This document shows, one piece after another, positions 33,501 through 41,812 of a stretch of 64,000 bases of DNA (the stretch's first letter is position 1; each line of letters starts with the position of its first letter). Source of the stretch: Leifsonia sp. Root4 (lineage in GTDB: Bacteria > Actinomycetota > Actinomycetes > Actinomycetales > Microbacteriaceae); assembly GCF_001425085.1 (NCBI RefSeq), contig NZ_LMDN01000001.1:270364-334363 (forward strand), written 5' to 3'. A program made the position numbers and the translations under genes. The notes beneath the pieces were generated by a model that did not search any database, was not told the origin of the DNA, and worked only from the letters and a program-made list of their open reading frames with translations.

Positions 33501-34799
33501 CTAGACGTCGATCTCGTCGCCGTCGTCGAGGTCGCCCTTGACGTCGTGGTCGTCGATCTCGCCGTCTGCGGCGTGCAGGGCGGCGTTCTTGTCCCACTCG
33601 GTCATCAGGTGCTGCACGGCACCGTGGAAACGGCGCGTGGCAGCGCCAGGCGTCGTGTCACCGAAGTAGTACTCGACCCATTGCTTGAGGCGCTGCTGAG
33701 CAGCGTCGCCGTGGCTCAGCTCGTCGACGATCGCGACGATGCCGGCCGCGTCATCCGCGGGCAGCCACTCGCAATCGGAGAGGTAGCCGCTCGTGTCGAT
33801 CTCCGCCGCCGGGTTCGCCGGCCGGGTGATGAGCAGCGGCTTGCCGGCGGCCAGACGGTCGTAGACCATGGCGGAGATGTCGACGATCGCGACATCGGCG
33901 GCGACGAGCTGCCAACCGAGCTGCGAGCCGGTGTCGTAGATGTGCCGCGCGGCAGGATCGGCCGCGTTCGCGGTCTCGATCGCGCGGACGATCTCGCGGT
34001 TGGCCGCGGCATAGGCGGGGTCCAACACGCCGGAACGCGGGTGCGGGCGGTAGATCAGGCGGTGCCTGGGGCTTGCGAGAAGCCCGCGCACGAGTGCGAC
34101 GCCGTGGGTGGCGATTGAGCCGTAGGCCGCAGCCCCGCGGTCGCCCTCCCACGTGGGCGCGTAGAGCACAACCTCACGCTCGTCCTGCACATACTGCAGC
34201 GGAGCGCCGTCGAGGTAGTGATCGGCCTGTGGGCGGCCGATCGGCAGTGCCCGCTTGTCGAAGTCGTAGTCCCAGAGCACCTTGCCGAGACGGGCGCGCG
34301 CGGCATCCCCCGCGATCAGCGAGTAGTCGTATGCCTTGAACTGGTTGGTCGTCATGTACATCTTGTCGCTCTCACCGTGGTTGATGAAAACGTGCCAGCG
34401 GCGCCCGTAGCGCATCATCTGGAAGTTCTTGGCGTTCTGATTCACGTAGAAGATCACGCGCAGGTCCTGCTCGTGGATCACCCTCTCGAGGTCCACGACC
34501 TTGCGCACGTAGGCAACGGGGAGCGGGGACTCGTCCAACATGGTGATGGCGGCGCCGGATGCCCGGCTGAGCACGAGAACCGGCCACGTCTCGGCGAGCT
34601 TCGCCAGCGGCTTGTACCACTGCCGCATCTGGTACATGTTCACCTTGCCGTCGGCGAAGTACACGGCCACCCTGTACTTGTGCGGCTCGAGCGCACCCTG
34701 CTCGGCCAGTTTCTCGCGCAGCAGGCGCTGCGCCTTGCGTGACGCCAAGACGCCCTTGACGAGTTTGATCGCGTTGCGCGCGTCTTTCTGAATACCCAC
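33501..34799 (-). CDS. CDP-glycerol glycerophosphotransferase family protein (TagB/TagF-like)
   Basis: A 432-residue cytoplasmic or membrane-associated GT-B-like enzyme of the family that transfers glycerol- or ribitol-phosphate units from CDP donors to lipid-linked acceptors. HGESDKMYMTTNQFKAYDY, VLYAPTWEGDRG and the phosphate-binding YRPHPRSG are the expected blocks, then DTGSQLGWQLVAADVAIVD, with the conserved VDISAMVYD. The C-terminal 25 residues are very acidic (EIDDHDVKGDLDDGDEID). It ends the minus-strand glycopolymer group. The GTG has a -10 six bases upstream, so it can be made separately. Confidence 0.85.
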   Translation of the reverse strand: MGIQKDARNAIKLVKGVLASRKAQRLLREKLAEQGALEPHKYRVAVYFADGKVNMYQMRQWYKPLAKLAETWPVLVLSRASGAAITMLDESPLPVAYVRKVVDLERVIHEQDLRVIFYVNQNAKNFQMMRYGRRWHVFINHGESDKMYMTTNQFKAYDYSLIAGDAARARLGKVLWDYDFDKRALPIGRPQADHYLDGAPLQYVQDEREVVLYAPTWEGDRGAAAYGSIATHGVALVRGLLASPRHRLIYRPHPRSGVLDPAYAAANREIVRAIETANAADPAARHIYDTGSQLGWQLVAADVAIVDISAMVYDRLAAGKPLLITRPANPAAEIDTSGYLSDCEWLPADDAAGIVAIVDELSHGDAAQQRLKQWVEYYFGDTTPGAATRRFHGAVQHLMTEWDKNAALHAADGEIDDHDVKGDLDDGDEIDV

Positions 34800-34805
34800 T
34801 TGTCA

Positions 34806-34811
34806 AGAGTA
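34806..34811 (-). promoter_or_regulatory. -10 element TACTCT, leaderless TagB/TagF-like gene
   Basis: Minus-strand TACTCT ends six bases before the GTG at 34799. Confidence 0.6.
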
Positions 34812-34861
34812 CAGAGGGGTTCGGCGTCGAGACCCCAGAACGGGTGGCGCTGACCGAATCG

Positions 34862-35827
34862 TTAGACGATCGGTGGACGACCAGCGCGTGTCATGCGCCA
34901 GATGGTCCGCCAGGCCATCGGCTTGCGCTCTCCCGGGTCGGCACGCCAGCCCTCGCGCCAGCCTCCGAACCACGCCGAGAGCGCCGCCGGATGCCGCCAC
35001 CAGCGCAACAGCTGGATCGCCGTCCAGCTGCCGACGTAGAGCGGCACGAGCGGGGTCGGCAGGTTGCGCCGGGCCAGCCAGACACGGTTCCGGGCATTGA
35101 GGCGGTAGTAATAGCTGTGCCTGGTCGGCTGGATCACGGGGTGGTTGGCCACGAGATCGCCGGCGTACCAGGCGCGCTTGCCCGTGTTCCAGACCCGCCA
35201 GGCCAACTCGATGCCCTCGTGGGCGTAGAAGAACGGTTCGGCCCAGCCGCCGGTCGCGTCGAAGACGGCGCGCGGCAGGAGCACGGCGCCCTCCCAGACC
35301 GAGAAGACGTCACTGGACTGGCTGGCGTCGCCCTTGCGAATGCGTGGGATCCAGCGCCGCGGCGAGGTGGTGCCGCTGGGGTCGACGACCTGGGGCTGGA
35401 GCAGGCCGATGCTGGGGTCGGCGCGGAGCTTCCCGATCGCGGCGGCGAGGAAGCCGGCATCCGGAATGCTGGCGTCGTCGTCGAGGAAGAAGATGTACTC
35501 GCCGCTGACCTGCCCGACGCCGCGATTGCGCCCGGCCGGAATCCCGAGGTTCTCCGGCAGGCCGAGCGTCTTGACCCCGGCGGGGAGCCCGGTGGGCTGC
35601 CAGCCGTTGCCGACGCAGACGATGTCGAGCGCTACGCCCTGCTGAGCGAGAATGCTCCGCAGGCCGCGCTCGAGGTCATCCGGCCTCGTGCCCTGCGTGA
35701 GCACGACGACACCGACCGTCGGGATTTCGACAGGCTCAATCAGCGGAGAGACAGGCTCAATCAGCGGAGAGACAGGCTCAATCAACGGAGAGCCAAGCTC
35801 ACTGGACGGAGAGTCAGGAGCGGACAC
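34862..35827 (-). CDS. glycosyltransferase family 2 with repeat-derived N-terminus
   Basis: A 321-residue GT-A glycosyltransferase. VGVVVLTQGTRPDDLERGL begins the nucleotide-sugar domain, LGIPAGRNRGV and the metal site FFLDDDAS follow, and EGIELAWRVWNTG matches the acceptor region. No membrane helix is clear. Residues 13-33 are three perfect heptads SPLIEPV, encoded by 21-bp tandem copies of the interspersed repeat found elsewhere in intergenic DNA. The stop lies upstream of the TagB/TagF-like gene, and the start overlaps the CDP-alcohol transferase end by 14 bases. Confidence 0.87.
   Translation of the reverse strand: MSAPDSPSSELGSPLIEPVSPLIEPVSPLIEPVEIPTVGVVVLTQGTRPDDLERGLRSILAQQGVALDIVCVGNGWQPTGLPAGVKTLGLPENLGIPAGRNRGVGQVSGEYIFFLDDDASIPDAGFLAAAIGKLRADPSIGLLQPQVVDPSGTTSPRRWIPRIRKGDASQSSDVFSVWEGAVLLPRAVFDATGGWAEPFFYAHEGIELAWRVWNTGKRAWYAGDLVANHPVIQPTRHSYYYRLNARNRVWLARRNLPTPLVPLYVGSWTAIQLLRWWRHPAALSAWFGGWREGWRADPGERKPMAWRTIWRMTRAGRPPIV
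35725..35792. repeat. three 21-bp tandem repeats inside a glycosyltransferase gene
   Basis: After TTTCG, three units starting ACAGGCTCAATCAGCGGAGA lie at 35730-35750, 35751-35771 and 35772-35792 (one mismatch in the third). The 21-bp period keeps the frame. The first unit with its prefix matches the intergenic element at 24357. Confidence 0.9.
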
Positions 35828-36626
35828 GTTTGGAGGCCATGATCGCGAGGAAGTGCCCGAGGAGCGCGAGCAGCGAGAGCGGCACGAGGACGATGAGGAG
35901 GACGCGGTCCGTCTCCGGCTGGCCGGTGAAGAGCCCGATCAGTGCTGCGGCGAAGATCAGCATGGTCAATTCGACCGAGTGGTAGAGCCGGTGGAACGGC
36001 ACGAAGCGAGCGATCTTGCGCAGCGTGGCGATCAGTCCGCCGCGCGGAGCCGACTCGCCGTGGGTGTCGGCGAGCTTCGGCAGACCGGCATTGGCGCGGG
36101 CGACGTGCACCATGTCGTTGAGCGCCTTGTTGAGCACGATGAACAGGGCAAGCAGGCCGGCCAGGGTCGTCCAGAGGAAGTCGGCTGGGGTCTCGAAGGG
36201 GTAGGCGGCGGCACGGATGCCGAGCGCGAGCGGAATCAGCGCCTCGGTCGAGTAGTGCCCGACCTTGTCCAGGAACACGCCGGCGGGCGAGGATGTGCGC
36301 CGCCAGCGGGCCACCTCACCGTCGCTGCAGTCGACGAGCATCTGCAGCTGGCCGAGCAGCAGTGCGAGGGCCGCACCCCAGATGCCGGGGATGAGCAGCG
36401 CCGCGGCGGTCGACCAGCCGACAAGGATCATCAACCCGGTCACGCCGTTCGCCGAGATGCGCGTCTTCAGCAGCATCCAGGTGAGGTAGGGCGAGAGGTC
36501 ACGCAGGTAGAGCGAGGCCGTCCAGTGTTCGGCGTTGCGCCGTAAGCGCACCTCCGGCGGCTGGGCGACGGCACGCAGCTCGGCGATCGACGAGGGGCGT
36601 TCCTGCCTGGGTGTTGCCTGCCCCAT
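35814..36626 (-). CDS. CDP-alcohol phosphatidyltransferase family protein with altered last motif residue
   Basis: A 270-residue membrane enzyme with about six helices. The CDP-alcohol motif is D99-x2-D102-G-x2-A-R107-x8-G116-x3-D120-x3-H124; the fourth Asp is His here. The enzyme class joins a CDP-activated group to an alcohol; the last Asp is the usual base, so either His takes over or the reaction differs. A GGAAGG site lies five bases before the ATG, two bases after the upstream glycosyltransferase. The long soluble N-terminus (about 45 residues) is unusual. Its partner may be the LicC-like enzyme at 28.3 kb. Confidence 0.85.
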   Translation of the reverse strand: MGQATPRQERPSSIAELRAVAQPPEVRLRRNAEHWTASLYLRDLSPYLTWMLLKTRISANGVTGLMILVGWSTAAALLIPGIWGAALALLLGQLQMLVDCSDGEVARWRRTSSPAGVFLDKVGHYSTEALIPLALGIRAAAYPFETPADFLWTTLAGLLALFIVLNKALNDMVHVARANAGLPKLADTHGESAPRGGLIATLRKIARFVPFHRLYHSVELTMLIFAAALIGLFTGQPETDRVLLIVLVPLSLLALLGHFLAIMASKRVRS

Positions 36627-36628
36627 GG

Positions 36629-37693
36629 TTACCTTCCGTTGTGTGCCGTGATGTTGCTCGTGAGCTTGAGATAGCCCAGCACGAATCCGATGCCCCACGA
36701 AAAGTGGATGCACGGCAACACTAGGAGAAACCACAGCGCGCTGCGTAATCCGAGCGCCCTCAGGCTGCCGAGCGTCGCCACGATGACGAAGATGGCATAG
36801 ACGGCCGGCGCGAGCAGACCGACCAGGAGCCATGGCGTCGCGCCGAGCAGACTCTGGATGAGGCCACCGATGCCCATGAGCAGGCCGACGGCGACGCCGA
36901 GCACCATGGCCGGTGGGATGAAGTACCGGATGCCGTTGCTCTCCGGGAAGCGGCGGGCCAGCTCGCCGCGCCACAGCCCGGTCGAGAGCATCTGCTTGAC
37001 CAGGCGCTTGACGCTCGGCCGCGGCCGGTAGGTGACGGTGAGCTTCGGCGTGAACCAGACGACGCCGCCGGCCTTGCGCAGGCGGCGGTTGAGTTCCCAG
37101 TCCTGCCCGCGCTTGATGCCCTCGTCGAAGAGGCCGACAGCTTCGATGGCCTCACGCCGGAAGCATCCGAGGTACACGGTTTCCGCCGGACCCTCCTCGC
37201 CACCGACGTGGAACGACGATCCGCCGAGGCCGACGCGGGAACCGTACGCACGGGCGACGGCGCGTTGGAACGGCCTGTCCCCCTTGGCGTCCATGATGCC
37301 GCCGACATTGGCGGCTCCGGTGCGCAGCAGAGTCTCGACGGCGACGCGGGCGTAGTCACGCGGCAGCACGGAGTGTGCGTCGACGCGGATGATGATCGGG
37401 TACGCGGAGGCGCGGATGGCGACGTTCAGTCCGGACGGCGTCGACCCGATCTCGTTCGGGATGACGCGGATCCGCGGGTCGACCCTGGCCATGTCTTCGA
37501 CCAGCTCCGTCGTGCCGTCGATGCTCGGCCCGAGAGCCAGTGCGACCTCGAACGGGCCCTCGTAGTCCTGGTCGAGCAGGCTGTCGACAGCCGCCCTCAC
37601 ATGGGTCACTTCATTGAGCACCGGCATGACATACGAAACACCAGGAAGCGCAGCGACTGCGTCATTCGACACCGTGTCGACCATCTCTTCCAC
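36629..37693 (-). CDS. membrane glycosyltransferase family 2 (ExoA-like)
   Basis: A 354-residue GT2 enzyme with a catalytic domain (about 18-245) and three to four C-terminal membrane helices. SYVMPVLNE opens the fold, then IIIRVDAHSVLPRDY (metal site), GSSFHVGGEEG, VYLGCFRREAIEAVGLFDE and the acceptor motif RGQDWELNRRLR. It closely follows the pattern of ExoA-type exopolysaccharide transferases. Start at GTG 37693; an ATG three codons later is also possible. It probably leads the minus-strand operon with the CDP-alcohol transferase. Confidence 0.87.
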   Translation of the reverse strand: MEEMVDTVSNDAVAALPGVSYVMPVLNEVTHVRAAVDSLLDQDYEGPFEVALALGPSIDGTTELVEDMARVDPRIRVIPNEIGSTPSGLNVAIRASAYPIIIRVDAHSVLPRDYARVAVETLLRTGAANVGGIMDAKGDRPFQRAVARAYGSRVGLGGSSFHVGGEEGPAETVYLGCFRREAIEAVGLFDEGIKRGQDWELNRRLRKAGGVVWFTPKLTVTYRPRPSVKRLVKQMLSTGLWRGELARRFPESNGIRYFIPPAMVLGVAVGLLMGIGGLIQSLLGATPWLLVGLLAPAVYAIFVIVATLGSLRALGLRSALWFLLVLPCIHFSWGIGFVLGYLKLTSNITAHNGR

Positions 37694-37740
37694 TCAAACG
37701 AACTGGACTTGAGAGCTTATCAGGCAGCCCGAACGCGAAC

Positions 37741-37772
37741 GTCGCCGCCCCACCGGATGGCGGGGCGGCGAC
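37741..37772 (-). terminator. hairpin after the HtrA-like gene
   Basis: GTCGCCGCCCC and GGGGCGGCGAC form an 11-bp GC stem with a ten-base loop, 32 bases past the HtrA stop. No T tract follows, so it is an imperfect intrinsic terminator. Confidence 0.5.
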
Positions 37773-37803
37773 GCAGGAAGGAGCCGCGGTGTTCAGGCGG
37801 GGC

Positions 37804-39564
37804 CTAGCTGCCCAGCGTTCCGAGGGTGACGTCGACGTCGTAGCTCTTGCCGTCCCGCACGTAGCTGAGCGAAGCGTCTCCGCCGCCCTCCACGGTGCGC
37901 ACCTGAGCGGTGAGGTCGTTGGCGTCGGTGATCGGAACACCGTTGAAGGTGGTGATGACATCGCCCTTCTGCAGGCCGGCCGCCGCGGCGGGGCCGCCGG
38001 CCGTGACATCGGCGATGTACGCGCCGACCGTCGTGCTGCCCTCGACGCTCGCGGCCGGGGAGACCGTCGCGCCCAGCAGACCGTGCGTGGCCGTGCCGTT
38101 CTCGATCAGCTCGTTGGCCACGCGCTCGGCGAGGTTCGCCGGGATCGCGAAGCCGACGCCGATGCTGCCTGAGGCACTGCTGTCGCCGGCCGTGGCGATG
38201 GCCACGTTGATGCCGATCAGCTCGCCCTGCGAGTTGAGCAGGGCGCCTCCGGAGTTGCCGGGGTTGATCGCGGCATCGGTCTGCACCACGGCGAGCGAGA
38301 TGCTGCCGCTGTTGGCCGGTGGGGCCTGCTGCTCCTGGCCCGGCAGGTTGTTCCAGAAGTCGAACGGGGCCTGGCCGCTGCCGTCATCCGGGGTCGTGCT
38401 GTCACCCTCCGGGGTCTCCGGAACGGCAGACGAGGCCACGGTGATGCTGCGGTTCAGCGCGCTGACGATGCCGTTGGTGACGGTTCCGGAGAGGCCGAGC
38501 GGAGCGCCGATGGCGATGGCCGTGTCGCCGACGTTGATCTTGCTCGAGTCGGCGAACTTCAGTGCCGTGAGGCCGCTGGCGTTCTCAAGCTTGATCACGG
38601 CGAGGTCGGAGATGGGGTCGGTGCCGACGATGCTCGCCGCGTACAGCGTTCCATCGCTCATCGTCACCTGAATCTGCGGGTGGCCGGTTTCGCCGTCGAG
38701 GGTGACGACGTGGGTGTTGGTGAGCACGTAGCCGTCCTCGCTGAGCACGACGCCGGAGCCCGTTCCCGCACCGGACTCACCGGCGACGGCGATCGTCACG
38801 ACACTCGGGGTCGCCTTGGCGGCGACGGCCGTGATCTCGGTGACGGAGTCGGTGTTGTTGACGACGACGTTCTGCGGCGACGACACGGACGACGACGGGG
38901 TGCCGTGATTCTGTGCATCCGCGATGGCCATCACGCCGGCGGCCGAGCCGCCACCGACGAGCGCACCGATTGCGAGAGCCGCGACGAGCATGCCGACACC
39001 GTTGCGCTTGGGCGCTGCGGATGCCGCGGGCTGCTGCCCGGGTGCGGCGGGGCCGCCGGGGCCGCCGACGCCGAAGGCAGCTCCGGGGAGCGGAACCGTC
39101 GGCTGGGTGTGCTGGGCGCCGTACTGCTGGGTGGGGTGCTGTCCATAGGGCAGCTGGCCCGTCGGAGCCTGCTGGCTCGCGTAGGGCTGCGGCGGGGTGT
39201 TCGGTGCGTATACGGTCGCGTTCGGTGCCGCAGCGCCGTACGGGGCGGCCGAGTGCTGCTGCGGAGGAACCGGAGCGGTCGCAGCGGGAGCGACGGGCTG
39301 GGCGACAGGCGCCGGTGCGGCGGCGGGCGCCGGTGCGGTGGCTTCGGCCGGCGCGGTCGTCGCGGCGGCCGGAATCGGGGTCTCGACCGCGGCAGTCGCG
39401 GGAGCCTCGCTTGCCGTCTCAACGACGGGGGCGGAGGGGGTGACGGTTTCGGCGCTGATGCCTTCGGGGCTGATGGCTTCGGGGGTCACTACGGCCTCAG
39501 CGTCGACAGGCACGGAGCGTGCCGGCTCTGGCTGTACTGAGTCCTTGTTGATGTTGTCGGTCAT
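37804..39564 (-). CDS. membrane-anchored HtrA/DegP-like serine protease with PDZ domain
   Basis: A 586-residue protein. Residues 1 to about 185 are a Pro/Ala/Glu/Gln-rich cytoplasmic head. One membrane helix (about 190-212, GMLVAALAIGALVGGG) precedes a trypsin-like domain with triad His in LTNTHVVT (about 284), Asp in ISDLAVIKL (about 319) and Ser in NPGNSGGALL (about 437). A PDZ domain fills the end (about 490-586). It degrades or guards misfolded envelope proteins outside the membrane. A Pro/Gly/Gln-rich insert of about 45 residues lies before the Ser block. GGAAGGAG precedes the ATG. Confidence 0.93.
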   Translation of the reverse strand: MTDNINKDSVQPEPARSVPVDAEAVVTPEAISPEGISAETVTPSAPVVETASEAPATAAVETPIPAAATTAPAEATAPAPAAAPAPVAQPVAPAATAPVPPQQHSAAPYGAAAPNATVYAPNTPPQPYASQQAPTGQLPYGQHPTQQYGAQHTQPTVPLPGAAFGVGGPGGPAAPGQQPAASAAPKRNGVGMLVAALAIGALVGGGSAAGVMAIADAQNHGTPSSSVSSPQNVVVNNTDSVTEITAVAAKATPSVVTIAVAGESGAGTGSGVVLSEDGYVLTNTHVVTLDGETGHPQIQVTMSDGTLYAASIVGTDPISDLAVIKLENASGLTALKFADSSKINVGDTAIAIGAPLGLSGTVTNGIVSALNRSITVASSAVPETPEGDSTTPDDGSGQAPFDFWNNLPGQEQQAPPANSGSISLAVVQTDAAINPGNSGGALLNSQGELIGINVAIATAGDSSASGSIGVGFAIPANLAERVANELIENGTATHGLLGATVSPAASVEGSTTVGAYIADVTAGGPAAAAGLQKGDVITTFNGVPITDANDLTAQVRTVEGGGDASLSYVRDGKSYDVDVTLGTLGS

Positions 39565-39709
39565 GGTTGCTCCTTCCAAGCAAGCTCAAGCATCCACCGG
39601 GCGGCTGTGGGTTCTTTATGGGAAAGCTGGGAGCTACCTTGGGATCAGTTGGGCCTTCTCCGAACGCGTCGGAGCCATGGGATTCACTCGCTCACGCCTT
39701 CGGCCAGCG

Positions 39710-39715
39710 TACTCT
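39710..39715 (+). promoter_or_regulatory. -10 element TACTCT of the aminotransferase gene
   Basis: TACTCT lies 29 bases before the ATG at 39745, giving a leader of about 23 bases with an AGGAA site. Confidence 0.5.
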
Positions 39716-39744
39716 GATGAGACTGACAAGCAGACAGGAAATCG

Positions 39745-40956
39745 ATGATCACTCCCGCTCCCTGGCAGCGCGCGGCGGCCGGCGCCGGCCTCCTCGCAGC
39801 CGATGGCACCGTTGCCGCGACGATCTTCGCCGAGATGAGCGCGCTGGCCCAGCGCACGGGCGCGATCAACCTCGGGCAGGGGTTCCCGGACGAAGACGGG
39901 CCAGCCGAGGTGCTGGATGCCGCGCGCCGGGCGATCAGCGATGGCGTGAACCAGTACCCGCCAGGACGCGGGATGCCCGTGCTGCTCGAGGCGATTGCCG
40001 CGCACCAACAGCGCTTCTACGGCATCCCGCTCGACCCGCAGAGCGAGCTGCTCGTCACAGCCGGCGCGACCGAGGCGATTGCCGCCGTGATCCTCGCCTT
40101 CGTGCGCGCGGGCGACGAGGTCGTCACCTTCGAGCCGTTCTACGACTCCTACGGGGCGACGATCGCCCTCGCCGGGGGAAAGCACGTCACGGTGCCGCTG
40201 CTCGCACCGGACTTCCAGCCCGACCTCGACCGGCTGCGCGACGCCGTGAACGATCGCACCCGCGTCATCCTCGTCAACACCCCGCACAACCCCACCGGTG
40301 CCGTGCTCCCCCGCGCGACGCTCGAGCTCATCCTGGAGCTCGCCGAGCGGCACGATGCGCTGATCGTCACCGATGAGGTCTACGAGCACCTCACCTTCGA
40401 GGTGCCCCACGTGCCCATCGCGACGCTGCCAGGGGCGCGGGACCGCACGATCAGCATCAGTTCGGCCGGCAAGACATTCAACACGACGGGGTGGAAGATC
40501 GGCTGGGTGAGCGCCTCAGCGGTCAACATCACGGCGATCCTGGCCGTCAAACAGTTTCTGACCTACGTCAATGGCGCACCGTTCCAGCCCGCGATCGCCG
40601 TCGGCCTCGGCCTGCCGGACGCCTTCTTCACCGGAATCGCCGCCACCCTCGCGGCAAAACGCGATGTGCTCTCGGCCGGGCTCGTCGCGGCGGGTTTCAC
40701 CGTGTCACAACCCTCGGGTGGCTACTTCGTTGTGGCGGATGCCGCCCCCCTCGGATTCGACGACGGCGCGGAGCTCTGCCGTCGCCTGCCCGAGCTGGGC
40801 GGCGTCGTCGCCGTGCCGATCACGGCCTTCGTGCACGAGGAGCGGCGGTCCGGGTACTCCTCGCTCCTGCGCTTCGCGTACTGCAAGAAGTTCGAACTGC
40901 TCGAGCGCGCGGCCACCCAGCTCGCCGGGATCGGCGCTCGCTCAGCAGGCCGCTAG
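39745..40956 (+). CDS. PLP-dependent aminotransferase class I/II (KAT/YbdL-like)
   Basis: A 403-residue fold-type I aminotransferase. INLGQGFPDEDGP, YPPGRGMPVLLEAI, NTPHNPTGAVL, DEVYEHL, and the PLP lysine in SSAGKTFNTTGWKIGW (about residue 242) mark the family of kynurenine/methionine/glutamine transaminases. With the nitrilase-fold hydrolase next to it, a methionine-salvage or omega-amidase pairing is plausible (keto-acid amide made by one, cleaved by the other). The genes are convergent and overlap by four bases. Confidence 0.88.
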   Translation: MITPAPWQRAAAGAGLLAADGTVAATIFAEMSALAQRTGAINLGQGFPDEDGPAEVLDAARRAISDGVNQYPPGRGMPVLLEAIAAHQQRFYGIPLDPQSELLVTAGATEAIAAVILAFVRAGDEVVTFEPFYDSYGATIALAGGKHVTVPLLAPDFQPDLDRLRDAVNDRTRVILVNTPHNPTGAVLPRATLELILELAERHDALIVTDEVYEHLTFEVPHVPIATLPGARDRTISISSAGKTFNTTGWKIGWVSASAVNITAILAVKQFLTYVNGAPFQPAIAVGLGLPDAFFTGIAATLAAKRDVLSAGLVAAGFTVSQPSGGYFVVADAAPLGFDDGAELCRRLPELGGVVAVPITAFVHEERRSGYSSLLRFAYCKKFELLERAATQLAGIGARSAGR

Positions 40957-41777
40957 CGCGGTGTGACCCGGAAACGGCGCAGTGCCAGTGCGGGGTTGAG
41001 CGTGCGCACCGCTTCCAGGCGGTCTCGGCTGATCCACGCCACGGCGACGCCGCTCTCCTCCCCGATCGTCACGAGCTCGACGCCCATCGGGTCGATCACG
41101 AAGCTGGTTCCGACGCCGACGGGCGGGGCGTGGTCGGCCGCCGCGAGGTAGACGGTGTTCTCGAGCGCGCGCGCCGTGCAGAGCGTGCGCCAGTGGTGTT
41201 CCTTCAGCGGCCCGCGCACCCATTCGGCCGGCACCAGCACGAGTTCGGCGCCCGCATCGACGAGGCGCCTGGTCACCTCGGGGAATCGGATGTCATAGCA
41301 GGTCTGCATGCCGACGCGAATGCCGGCCAGCTCAAACGTCTCCGGTTCTGCGATGGCCCCGGCCTCGACCCAGTCGGACTCTGTCATGCCGAATGCGTCG
41401 TAGAGATGCATCTTGCGGTACGTCGCCACGAGCCCGACGCCCGGCGCGAGCGCGACGACCGTGTTGCGCACACGGGCGGAGTCCCCGCTCTGCTCGACGA
41501 GTCCGGCCACGATGTGGCAGTCGGTGTCGTCCGCCAGTGCGGCGAGTGCCCGCACGAATGGTCCGTCGATGGCTTCGGCGGCCGCGAGCCAGTCCGGCCC
41601 CATGGTCGGTGTGAAATAGCTGGAGTACTCGGGGAAGACGATGAGCTCCGCGCCGCGCAGGGCGGCAAGCCGCGTCATCCGCTCGATCTCGGCGAGGTTG
41701 GCCGTGGTGTCCGCACCGGGGGCGAACTGCGCCACGGCGACCCCGATCGCCTGCCGCTTCGCCGAATTCTCTCTCAT
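40953..41777 (-). CDS. carbon-nitrogen hydrolase (nitrilase superfamily)
   Basis: A 274-residue amidase-fold enzyme with the catalytic set E50 (FPEYSSYF), K122 (YRKMHLYD) and C160 (MQTCYDIRFPE). Members hydrolyse amides of small acids, e.g. alpha-ketoglutaramate (omega-amidase) or deaminated glutathione. The neighbour is an aminotransferase of the type that makes such amides. A leaderless promoter sets the ATG. Confidence 0.9.
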   Translation of the reverse strand: MRENSAKRQAIGVAVAQFAPGADTTANLAEIERMTRLAALRGAELIVFPEYSSYFTPTMGPDWLAAAEAIDGPFVRALAALADDTDCHIVAGLVEQSGDSARVRNTVVALAPGVGLVATYRKMHLYDAFGMTESDWVEAGAIAEPETFELAGIRVGMQTCYDIRFPEVTRRLVDAGAELVLVPAEWVRGPLKEHHWRTLCTARALENTVYLAAADHAPPVGVGTSFVIDPMGVELVTIGEESGVAVAWISRDRLEAVRTLNPALALRRFRVTPR

Positions 41778-41783
41778 GCGGCC

Positions 41784-41789
41784 AGCCTA
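41784..41789 (-). promoter_or_regulatory. -10 element TAGGCT, leaderless nitrilase-family gene
   Basis: Minus-strand TAGGCT ends six bases before the ATG at 41777. Confidence 0.6.
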
Positions 41790-41812
41790 TTGCTCGCGGT
41801 CGACAGTGCTCG

